Source: JAWCQZ01 sp964486625 (lineage in GTDB: Archaea; Halobacteriota; Syntropharchaeia; JACQPP01). From it: a stretch of DNA of 17,654 bases. Of this stretch, positions 1-5,115 are shown in pieces. How positions within the stretch are numbered: the stretch's first letter is position 1; each line of letters begins with the position of its first letter. Where the stretch lies: NCBI GenBank assembly GCA_964486625.1, contig CAZANW010000044.1, positions 1 through 17,654 of the forward strand, given 5' to 3'. Position numbers and translations under genes: made by a program. Under the pieces are notes generated by a model that saw only the letters and a program-made list of their open reading frames with translations, had not been told where the DNA came from and searched no databases.

Positions 1-2
1 TG

Positions 3-179
3 GCGACCGGGAAGGGGGATGCGCGGGAGGTGGTCGCGAGGATGTGCGGGGTGCTCGGCGGGAAGGGCGGGGGGAAGCCCGATTTGGCGCAGGGGGCGGG
101 GGAGAGCGGGGCGAAGTTGGAGGAGGCGCTGAGGGTGGGGGCGGAGATGCTGCGGAAGGCGAAATCGCAACGGGGCTGA
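3..179 (+). CDS. alaS: Alanyl-tRNA synthetase, C-terminal end (partial)
   Basis: This is the last 58 codons of a gene that begins left of the window, read in the frame that ends at TGA 177-179. The peptide contains the glycine-rich run GGKGGGKPDLAQGAG, then KLEEALRVGAEML and a basic tail. That run is the hallmark of the DHHA1 domain at the C-terminus of alanyl-tRNA synthetases, usually seen as GGxGGGxPDxAQxGG. The full enzyme charges tRNA-Ala in the cytoplasm. Base composition is very GC-rich, like the genomic background and unlike the methyltransferase gene that starts 53 nt later, so this gene marks the left edge of the lower-GC island. The only real alternative is another DHHA1 protein such as a stand-alone AlaX editing factor, since the catalytic domain lies outside the window. 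Confidence 0.88.
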   Translation, partial: ATGKGDAREVVARMCGVLGGKGGGKPDLAQGAGESGAKLEEALRVGAEMLRKAKSQRG

Positions 180-202
180 ATACTTTCACCGCGCTTTCAG
201 AG

Positions 203-210
203 GTTTTATG
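203..210 (+). promoter_or_regulatory. TATA-like box for the DNA methyltransferase
   Basis: GTTTTATG is centred about 26 nt upstream of the ATG at 233, the spacing expected for a leaderless archaeal transcript. It decides the start: the open frame continues upstream through the alaS tail, but the box lies inside that extension. Confidence 0.5.
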
Positions 211-232
211 TTCCGCCCGCGATAGGATTTTG

Positions 233-1198
233 ATGGTTTCCGAACTCGAGGTCCGCGAAGGGACGCAATCATCGGAAAAGTCCGGTGCCCTGGCAGAGGG
301 GGTATTCAACGTGGGTTCCGCGAAATTCGCCCTTTATAACGAGGATTGTATCGAGGGAATGAAGAAGAGGATTGCTCCGGGCTCGGTGGACATTGTTGTG
401 ACCTCCCCTCCCTACAATCTGGGAATCCAGTATGCGACCTACGATGACACCATCGCCCGTCACGATTATTTGGCGTGGCTCGGGCGCTGGGCAGAGGCGG
501 TGAAAGCAGTCCTCTCCGACTCCGGATCGGTTTTCCTAAATATCGGCTCGAAGCCCTCCGATCCATGGGTTCCTTTTGAGGTGGTGATGGAGATGAGAAA
601 GCACTTCGCGTTGCAGAATGTGATTCACTGGGTGAAATCCATCGCTATCGAAAAGGCGGACGTCGGGGACTATCCCGGAATCACCCGGAACATTGCCGTC
701 GGGCATTACAAGCCCATCAATAGTGACCGGTATTTGAACGATTGCCAAGAATACGTTTTTCATCTGACTAAAACCGGGGACGTTCCCTTGGACCGTCTAT
801 CCATTGGAGTTGAGTACCAGGACAAATCGAACATCGGCCGCTGGAAGTCCGCGGCGGCGGATAAGCGGTGCAGAGGGAACACCTGGTTCGTGCCCTACAA
901 AACCATCAAAAGCAGAGACGAAGACCGTCCCCATCCGGCAACCTTCCCTGTTGAACTGGCGAAGAAGTGCGTCCTTCTGCACGGACTAGATAGAGTCCAG
1001 AAAGTCATGGACCCGTTATTGGGAATTGGCCATGCGGGTGTAGCCGCAGCGCTTCTCCAAAAGGACTTCATCGGTTTTGAAATCGACGCCCATTACTTCG
1101 CCGAGGCGTTGAAATTCATCCGGTCCGCCGAAGTGAAGCCGAGCGCGACTTGGATTCAGCGGAAGGGGGGGCAACAGAAAGAGTTGACGGCGGTTTAA
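233..1198 (+). CDS. Type II DNA methyltransferase, beta type (probably N4-cytosine)
   Basis: A 321-residue SAM-dependent DNA methyltransferase. Motif IV, TSPPYNLG (residues 57-64), precedes motif I, DPLLGIGHAG (260-269), followed by GFEID (281-285), which gives the beta-class order. RPHPATFP (232-239) before motif I is also usual in this class. A TSPPY motif IV is commonest in N4-cytosine enzymes, but some N6-adenine enzymes share it. Motif I is unusual: DPFxGxGTT is normal, and here it is DPLLGIGHAG. The start at 233 is chosen because a TATA-like box lies 26 nt upstream and because the longer frame only reads alaS DNA out of frame; GTG at 311 is possible. G+C is near 55% by hand count over 421-480, well below the flanks. 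It converges on the endonuclease gene, and protecting host DNA from that enzyme is the likely role. Confidence 0.87.
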   Translation: MVSELEVREGTQSSEKSGALAEGVFNVGSAKFALYNEDCIEGMKKRIAPGSVDIVVTSPPYNLGIQYATYDDTIARHDYLAWLGRWAEAVKAVLSDSGSVFLNIGSKPSDPWVPFEVVMEMRKHFALQNVIHWVKSIAIEKADVGDYPGITRNIAVGHYKPINSDRYLNDCQEYVFHLTKTGDVPLDRLSIGVEYQDKSNIGRWKSAAADKRCRGNTWFVPYKTIKSRDEDRPHPATFPVELAKKCVLLHGLDRVQKVMDPLLGIGHAGVAAALLQKDFIGFEIDAHYFAEALKFIRSAEVKPSATWIQRKGGQQKELTAV

Positions 1199-1911
1199 CG
1201 GACCCCCAACCTCGGTGAGATGGGACCCTCGGCGAGAATCAGTCCTGGGGTCGAGTAGAGCCGCCGGTTGTCAGAGTTGAACTCATACTTGACGTCCACT
1301 TTCAAATCCTCGATCGACAGAAGTTTGAAGTGCTTGCATTTGTACACCCCCACATCGCCCCGCGTTCCAACGTGAACCATCTCATAGGAGATGATAAAAT
1401 GATGGGCGCTCTCGGTCACTTTGAATTCATCGGAGGGGGAGAGATAAAAGGCACGCTGGGTTGTGTCCACGTTTTGGGCATTATACGTCTTGCATTCAAG
1501 ATAGTTGGGCCGGCCGTGCCGGTCGAGGAACCGGATGTCCGGATAGCCCGCGGCTTTCTTCTTCCCAGTGCCAGTCGTTGGAGTACCTGCAGCCAGCCCA
1601 TGCTCGTTGAGAGATTCTTTGACGAACGGCTCGATGTAGTTACCCACCTCGTTTGGGCGCTTGCTTCGGATACCCGAACGATTCATTTTTTCGCCTGCGG
1701 TCATTGCTACACGCAACAAGTCATCGAGCAAGAGGCGGTCCTTCGGGTCATCTCGGTTGAACGGAATCACCTCAGCCCCAGAAATAGATTCAATCACGTA
1801 TCGCAGGGGGAGGTTTTGTAATGGTTGGAGCATTTGCCTCACCACTTGCTTCAGGTTTTTGAGGTCCTCTTCCAACGTTCGGATGCGGTTGGGGTCCTCT
1901 TTTTGTGCCAT
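1195..1911 (-). CDS. Type II restriction endonuclease, PD-(D/E)xK type (predicted)
   Basis: A 238-residue protein whose core reads GYPDIRFLD, about 14 residues, then LECK. PD at 124-125 and ExK at 139-141 fit the PD-(D/E)xK nuclease fold, with Glu94 in NYIEP a possible extra metal ligand. Residues 11-35 look like a short coiled coil. TTQRAFYLSPSDEFKVT after the core resembles conserved stretches of some type II enzymes, but I cannot assign a named family or a recognition site. The gene converges on the methyltransferase; the TTAA at 1195-1198 gives both stop codons. Start: ATG at 1911 is preferred because a TTTATCC-like box lies about 39 nt upstream. An ATG at 1968, or TTG at 1971, would add 19-20 residues but has no visible promoter. 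Lower G+C than the neighbours suggests transfer as a unit with the methyltransferase. Confidence 0.75.
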   Translation of the reverse strand: MAQKEDPNRIRTLEEDLKNLKQVVRQMLQPLQNLPLRYVIESISGAEVIPFNRDDPKDRLLLDDLLRVAMTAGEKMNRSGIRSKRPNEVGNYIEPFVKESLNEHGLAAGTPTTGTGKKKAAGYPDIRFLDRHGRPNYLECKTYNAQNVDTTQRAFYLSPSDEFKVTESAHHFIISYEMVHVGTRGDVGVYKCKHFKLLSIEDLKVDVKYEFNSDNRRLYSTPGLILAEGPISPRLGVR

Positions 1912-1945
1912 CGGGGAGTCACTCAACTTTTGGCGCAAAGTAGGA

Positions 1946-1955
1946 GGATAAATCC
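1946..1955 (-). promoter_or_regulatory. Possible TATA box for the endonuclease gene
   Basis: On the minus strand this reads GGATTTATCC, centred about 39 nt from the ATG at 1911. It would leave a leader of about 12 nt. The spacing is longer than for most genes here, so this is tentative. Confidence 0.3.
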
Positions 1956-1973
1956 TTCTGCATACCATCAAGA

Positions 1974-2056
1974 CTTGTACGCTCGCGCGCGCCCGTGGGC
2001 CCGCCCGGCGTCATTGCCGGTATACGGGCCCCACCGAGGGCGCGCGCGAGCGCAAG
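1974..2056. repeat. Long compound inverted repeat (large hairpin)
   Basis: The left arm 1980-2003 and right arm 2025-2052 are complementary over 24 pairs, interrupted only by a 3-nt bulge (2035-2037) and a 1-nt bulge. A further 4 pairs (CTTG 1974-1977 with CAAG 2053-2056) lie outside a 2-nt bulge. The loop 2004-2024 holds a smaller 5-bp stem, CCGGC 2005-2009 with GCCGG 2016-2020. The outer arms are alternating GC. It lies in the 255-nt gap between the divergent endonuclease and HicB-like genes. I see no tRNA T-loop and no clear box C/D signature. Function is unknown: structured RNA, operator or island boundary are all possible. Confidence 0.8.
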
Positions 2057-2136
2057 GGCACACCCACTCGACCCATTACTACCCACTCGCCGGACCTCGC
2101 TCTCAGCACCGTGATCCCCACAACCCTCCCCGCAAC

Positions 2137-2144
2137 GCTTTTGC
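2137..2144 (+). promoter_or_regulatory. TATA-like box for the HicB-like gene
   Basis: GCTTTTGC is centred about 26 nt upstream of ATG 2167 in otherwise GC-rich DNA. It supports that start and a leaderless transcript. Confidence 0.4.
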
Positions 2145-2166
2145 CCGCCCCCGCCCACCCTTCTCG

Positions 2167-2376
2167 ATGAAGTTCAAGGTCGTCCTCGAAAAGCAGCCGG
2201 AGGGGGGCTACACCGTCACCGTCTCCGTCCTCCCCGGCTATATCTCCGAGGGGGAGACCCGGGCCGAGGCCCTCCGGAACATCCAGGAAGTCATCGAACT
2301 CTACCTGGAGCCGGACGAGGTCACGGCCGCCTCCAAGAGCCGCGAAGTCGTCGAGGATTTTGAGAATTTGAGGTAG
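2167..2376 (+). CDS. HicB-like antitoxin-family protein, orphan
   Basis: A 69-residue protein starting MKFKVVLEKQPEGGYTVTVS, then LPGYISEGETRAEALRNIQEVI. This is the N-terminal HicB (UPF0150) half: a partial RNase H-like fold in which an aromatic- and glycine-containing beta-hairpin leads into PGxxSEGxTxxEAxxNIxEAI. In complete HicAB modules HicB neutralises the HicA mRNA interferase and often carries a C-terminal DNA-binding domain. Here there is no such domain, and I found no HicA-like double-stranded-RNA-binding peptide on either side. Solitary short HicB proteins are common in archaea and have no settled role. The reading frame stays open far upstream, but the family match begins exactly at this ATG, which also has a TATA-like box. 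Confidence 0.85.
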   Translation: MKFKVVLEKQPEGGYTVTVSVLPGYISEGETRAEALRNIQEVIELYLEPDEVTAASKSREVVEDFENLR

Positions 2377-2455
2377 GACATCGCCGCGGCTCTGTGAACC
2401 TGCCGCCAAACGCCGGACCGCTCCGCCGCCTTCCTCCGCCCTGACAGCCCCGGGG

Positions 2456-3034
2456 CTACACCCGCCCCTTCGTGCTCGGGACCCTCCCGTGGGTCACTTG
2501 GGCCCCCCGCCGGAGCGCGACCCCGAGCGCCTTGAAGAGCGCCTCCAGCATGTGGTGGTCGTCCTCCCCCTCCACCGCCGCGTGGAGGGTGACGCCCCCG
2601 TGCTTCGCGAACTGCTCCAGGAAGTGGAGGGCGCTCCGCGTCGCGAGGCCGCCCACGCGCTTCTCGGAGAACTTCCCGTCGAACGCCACGTAACTGCGCC
2701 CCCCGAGGTCGAGGGCGACGGTGGCGAGGGACTCGTCCATTGGGACCGCCGCGCTCCCGAACCGCTCGATGCCGCGCCGGTCGCCGAGGGCCTTCGAGAG
2801 CGCCTGCCCGAGGACAATCGCGGTGTCCTCGACCGTGTGGTGGTCGCCGGTCGGGAGGTCGCCGCGGGCGGAGAGGTCGAGGTCCATGCGGCCGTGGAGG
2901 GCCATCGCTTCGAGGATGTGGTTGAAGAGGGGGATGCCGGTCCGGGCCTTCACGCGGCCCGTCCCGTCGAGGGAGAGGCGGCAGCGGATGTCGGTCTCCC
3001 GGGTCTTCCGTCGGACCGCGGCGGTGCGCGCCAT
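2456..3034 (-). CDS. hisB: Imidazoleglycerol-phosphate dehydratase
   Basis: A 192-residue monofunctional enzyme that dehydrates imidazoleglycerol phosphate to imidazoleacetol phosphate in histidine synthesis. The two metal-binding motifs are intact: DHHTVED (64-70) and DHHMLEA (159-165). The early histidine motif reads FNHILEAMALHG (37-48), where FDHML is usual, so Asp is replaced by Asn while the His is kept. VPMDESLA (98-104) and the C-terminal PSTKGRV are also typical. Length fits the roughly 190-200 residue archaeal and bacterial single-domain form. The ATG lies 22 nt downstream of the hisA stop, so the two are almost certainly co-transcribed as hisA-hisB. It converges on the HicB-like gene across an 79-nt gap in which I see no gene. 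No fused histidinol-phosphatase domain is present. Confidence 0.96.
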   Translation of the reverse strand: MARTAAVRRKTRETDIRCRLSLDGTGRVKARTGIPLFNHILEAMALHGRMDLDLSARGDLPTGDHHTVEDTAIVLGQALSKALGDRRGIERFGSAAVPMDESLATVALDLGGRSYVAFDGKFSEKRVGGLATRSALHFLEQFAKHGGVTLHAAVEGEDDHHMLEALFKALGVALRRGAQVTHGRVPSTKGRV

Positions 3035-3056
3035 GGAGGAGAGTCGCCGCCGGTGA

Positions 3057-3773
3057 CTATACCGCTTTCTCCAAGAGGAGAGCCTCCTTGAGCGCGATTT
3101 TCCCCTCGTAGAGCCCCCGACCCAGCACCGCCCCCGCCGCCCCGGCGTCGCGGATGGCCCGCACGTCGCCGAGGGACGCGATGCCCCCCGCGACGAGAAT
3201 CGGGAGGCCCAGTTTCGTGAGTTCCTTCACCGGTTCCAGCGGCAGTCCCAACCCGCGACCTTCGACATCGACGTTGGTGAAGAGGAATGTCACTCCATAT
3301 CCTTTGAACCTCTCTACCAAGTCGTATGGAGTTGCCAAGGTTTCGCGTTTCCAACCCCACGTTGCTATCTTCCCTTTCCTGACATCAATAGCAACGACGA
3401 CGGTCTCAGGCCCAAAGTTTCGGACTGTTGCCACAACCAACTCAGGCCGTTCTACTGCGGTGGTTCCGAAAATCACCCGGCTCGCCCCCTGGCCGAGCCA
3501 GAAGGCGGCCTGCGGGAGCGTCCGGATGCCCCCGCCCACCTGCACCTGCGCGTCGCCGCGGGAGCGCACGATGTCGAGGATGAGTTCCCGGTTGGAGCCC
3601 GCGCCCGCCGCGCCGTCGAGGTCCACCACGTGGAGCCATTTCGCCCCCGCCTCGACCCACCTCCGGGCCGCGGCCACCGGGTCGCCGAGGTCCAGCAGGG
3701 GTTTTTCGCCCCCCTCCAGGACCACCGCGCGGCCCCGCTGGAGGTCCACGGCGGGCAGCACCGAGAATGCCAT
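3057..3773 (-). CDS. hisA: Phosphoribosylformimino-AICAR-P isomerase (HisA)
   Basis: A 238-residue (beta/alpha)8 barrel that isomerises ProFAR to PRFAR in histidine synthesis. The N-terminus SVLPAVDLQRGRAV carries Asp10, the presumed base, and AIDVRKGKIATWGW carries Asp130, the presumed acid. HVVDLDGA, QVGGGIRT, AGGIASLGD and GRGLYEG are family landmarks. One odd point: the usual FTDIDxDGTLxG loop reads FTNVDVEGRGLG (165-176), so the Asp is replaced by Asn and the DGT is lost. Codons about 100-177 are markedly poorer in G+C than the rest of the gene. The start ATG is set by the family N-terminus, although the frame is open much further upstream. A box at 3798-3806 lies about 28 nt upstream. 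The hisB neighbour supports the assignment; a HisA-related protein of other function is less likely. Confidence 0.9.
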   Translation of the reverse strand: MAFSVLPAVDLQRGRAVVLEGGEKPLLDLGDPVAAARRWVEAGAKWLHVVDLDGAAGAGSNRELILDIVRSRGDAQVQVGGGIRTLPQAAFWLGQGASRVIFGTTAVERPELVVATVRNFGPETVVVAIDVRKGKIATWGWKRETLATPYDLVERFKGYGVTFLFTNVDVEGRGLGLPLEPVKELTKLGLPILVAGGIASLGDVRAIRDAGAAGAVLGRGLYEGKIALKEALLLEKAV

Positions 3774-3781
3774 TTCAGCAA

Positions 3782-3789
3782 CCTTTTCA
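3782..3789 (+). promoter_or_regulatory. TATA-like box for the PfkB kinase operon
   Basis: CCTTTTCA is centred about 27 nt upstream of ATG 3813. With the oppositely oriented hisA box it makes the 39-nt gap 3774-3812 a compact divergent promoter. Confidence 0.45.
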
Positions 3790-3797
3790 GGGTCGCC

Positions 3798-3806
3798 CGA
3801 ATAGCC
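3798..3806 (-). promoter_or_regulatory. TATA-like box for hisA-hisB
   Basis: On the minus strand this reads GGCTATTCG, about 28 nt upstream of the hisA ATG. It resembles the GGCTTATTCG box found upstream of the TrpD-like gene at 12888. Confidence 0.4.
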
Positions 3807-3812
3807 TTTCCC

Positions 3813-4754
3813 ATGGGTCCGCGGCAGCGCACCTCCCCCGACGTCCTCGCGTTCGGCGCCCTGAACGTGGACCGCCTGGTGCGGGTCGATTGGATTCCCG
3901 GCTCCGACGGCGAGACCTCGGGCCGGGAGGTCGAACGGTCGCCCGGGGGCGCCGCAGCCAACTTCGCGGTGGGGATGGCGCGCCTCGGCCTCTGGTCGGG
4001 GCTGGTGGCGCGGGTGGGGAGCGGCCCCAACGGGCAGTTCCTCCTCCGGGCGCTCCGGCGGGAGCGGGTGGATGTCCGCGGGGTGCGCCGGGTCCGGGGC
4101 GACAGCGGCCGGGTGACCGCCATGGTCAACCGCAAGGGGGAGCGGGCCCTGGTCGTGGAGCCCGGGGTCAACGATGGGTGGGTGGCCCCGCCCTCCTCCG
4201 TCCCGTTCGCGCGGGCCCGGTGGCTCCACCTCGCCTCCTTCGCCTGCACCGACGGGGACGGGCCGCTGCGGGCCCAGGCAGCCGCCGCCCGGCTTTGCGC
4301 AGGCCGGGTCAGCCTCGATCCCGGGAACCTCTACGCCGCGCGCGGCGCGAAGGGGCTCGCGCCCCTCCTCCGGAGGACGGCGGTCCTGCTCCCCTCGGAG
4401 GAGGAACTGCGAAAAATCGTCTCGGGCGAGCCGCTCTCCGGGGCCGAGGCGCTTGCGGAGGAGGGGATGACCGTCGCGGTCAAGATGGGGGCCCGGGGCT
4501 GCTTCGCCACCAACGGCCGCGAGTCGGTCCGGCTGCCGTCCCTCGCGGCGAAGGTGGTGGACACGACCGGCGCGGGCGACGCCTTCGACGCCGGCTTCCT
4601 CTTCGGCCGCCTCCGGGGCCATCCCCTGAAAGAGTGCGCGCTCCTCGGGAGCCTCGCGGCCGCGTCGTGCGTGGCGAAGCCGGGGGCGTGGGCGGGGCTG
4701 CCGACGCGGGCCGAACTGCTCCGGAGGTTCGGGGCGGCCCGGAGGAAGAGGTGA
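3813..4754 (+). CDS. PfkB/ribokinase-family carbohydrate kinase
   Basis: A 313-residue cytosolic kinase that phosphorylates a sugar, nucleoside or related alcohol with ATP. The N-terminal signature DVLAFGALNVDRLVRV runs into SPGGAAANFAVGMARLG (residues 43-59), the substrate-side GG motif. The C-terminal signature VVDTTGAGDAFDAGF (248-262) holds the anion-hole glycines and the catalytic Asp256. PSEEELRKI at about 194-202 is the usual PfkB NxxE-region helix with Ser in place of Asn. The substrate cannot be read from the sequence. ATG 3813 is chosen over upstream in-frame positions because the family starts here and a TATA-like box sits at the right distance. It is divergent from hisA and overlaps the MoaD/ThiS gene by 4 nt (GTGA). 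Confidence 0.93.
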   Translation: MGPRQRTSPDVLAFGALNVDRLVRVDWIPGSDGETSGREVERSPGGAAANFAVGMARLGLWSGLVARVGSGPNGQFLLRALRRERVDVRGVRRVRGDSGRVTAMVNRKGERALVVEPGVNDGWVAPPSSVPFARARWLHLASFACTDGDGPLRAQAAAARLCAGRVSLDPGNLYAARGAKGLAPLLRRTAVLLPSEEELRKIVSGEPLSGAEALAEEGMTVAVKMGARGCFATNGRESVRLPSLAAKVVDTTGAGDAFDAGFLFGRLRGHPLKECALLGSLAAASCVAKPGAWAGLPTRAELLRRFGAARRKR

Positions 4755-5017
4755 ATGTGACCCTCCGGGCCTTCGCGTCGTGCCGCGAGGCCCTCGGGAC
4801 CGATTTGCTGCAGGTGGAACTGCGCACGGGCGCCACTCTCCGGGACCTGCTGAAGTCGCTGGAGGGCAAGGGCCTCGACCTGCTGGAGGGCGACCGGCTG
4901 CGGGCCGAGGCCAACGTGCTGGTGAACGGGGAGCAGGTGGAGTATGGGAAGGGGCTCGGCACGGTGCTGAAGGAGGGGGACGAGGTGGCCGTTTTCCCGC
5001 CGGTGGCGGGGGGTTAA
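4751..5017 (+). CDS. MoaD/ThiS-family ubiquitin-like sulfur carrier
   Basis: An 88-residue beta-grasp protein. It begins VTLRAFASCREALG, has a central ATLRDLLKSLE helix, then NVLVNGEQVEYGKGLGTVLKEGDEVAVFPPVAGG. The C-terminal Gly-Gly, adenylated by an E1-like enzyme to carry sulfur or to be conjugated, is the last two residues. FPPVAGG is typical of MoaD (molybdopterin synthase small subunit) and of archaeal SAMPs; which role applies here cannot be told. The start is GTG 4751, which overlaps the kinase stop as GTGA and sits directly behind a strong Shine-Dalgarno run, GGAGGAAGAG; GTG 4757 is an alternative. Translational coupling to the kinase is likely. No MoaE or E1 homologue lies in the window. 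Confidence 0.9.
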   Translation: MNVTLRAFASCREALGTDLLQVELRTGATLRDLLKSLEGKGLDLLEGDRLRAEANVLVNGEQVEYGKGLGTVLKEGDEVAVFPPVAGG

Positions 5018-5032
5018 AGCGCCCCAACTTGG

Positions 5033-5115
5033 CAAAATGCAAAATGAAAAATGCAAAGTGCAAAAGTCAAAATTTTTCACTTTTCATTTTGCACTTTGCA
5101 ATTTTAATTTCTAAA
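5033..5115. terminator. AT-rich inverted repeat between convergent genes (bidirectional terminator or repeat element)
   Basis: The gap between the MoaD/ThiS and racemase stops is only about a quarter G+C over 5041-5100. TGCAAAGTGCAAAA at 5052-5065 is perfectly repeated in inverse at 5087-5100, with a 21-nt loop. Runs of A and T give oligo-T tracts on both strands, as archaeal terminators need. The left half is also built of short tandem variants of TGCAAAATG/TGCAAAGTG, which suggests a MITE-like or REP-like repeat. Confidence 0.7.

Noticed and set aside
44..232. An N-terminal extension of the DNA methyltransferase
   Set aside because: It reads the alaS 3' end out of frame and is mostly Gly/Glu/Arg; the TATA-like box at 203-210 lies inside it.
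1330..1821. A 163-codon plus-strand frame opposite the endonuclease
   Set aside because: It is antisense to a gene with a recognisable nuclease core, and I see no family features or promoter.
1974..2056. A tRNA gene in the large hairpin
   Set aside because: No T-loop GTTC sequence, no D-loop pattern and no cloverleaf; the pairing is one long stem.
2446..2457. The perfect palindrome AGCCCCGGGGCT at the hisB stop, as a terminator
   Set aside because: It has no loop and no T tract on either strand, and short GC palindromes are expected by chance here.
3767..4750. Long open frame leading into the MoaD/ThiS gene, which would make a fusion protein
   Set aside because: It overlaps the PfkB kinase in another frame and has biased low-complexity content. 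The GTG at 4751 with a strong Shine-Dalgarno run gives a normal-length protein.
3774..5063. Upstream extension of the hisA frame to about 5063
   Set aside because: The extension is Pro/Arg/Gly-rich, lies antisense to the kinase and MoaD/ThiS genes, and HisA begins at the ATG at 3773.
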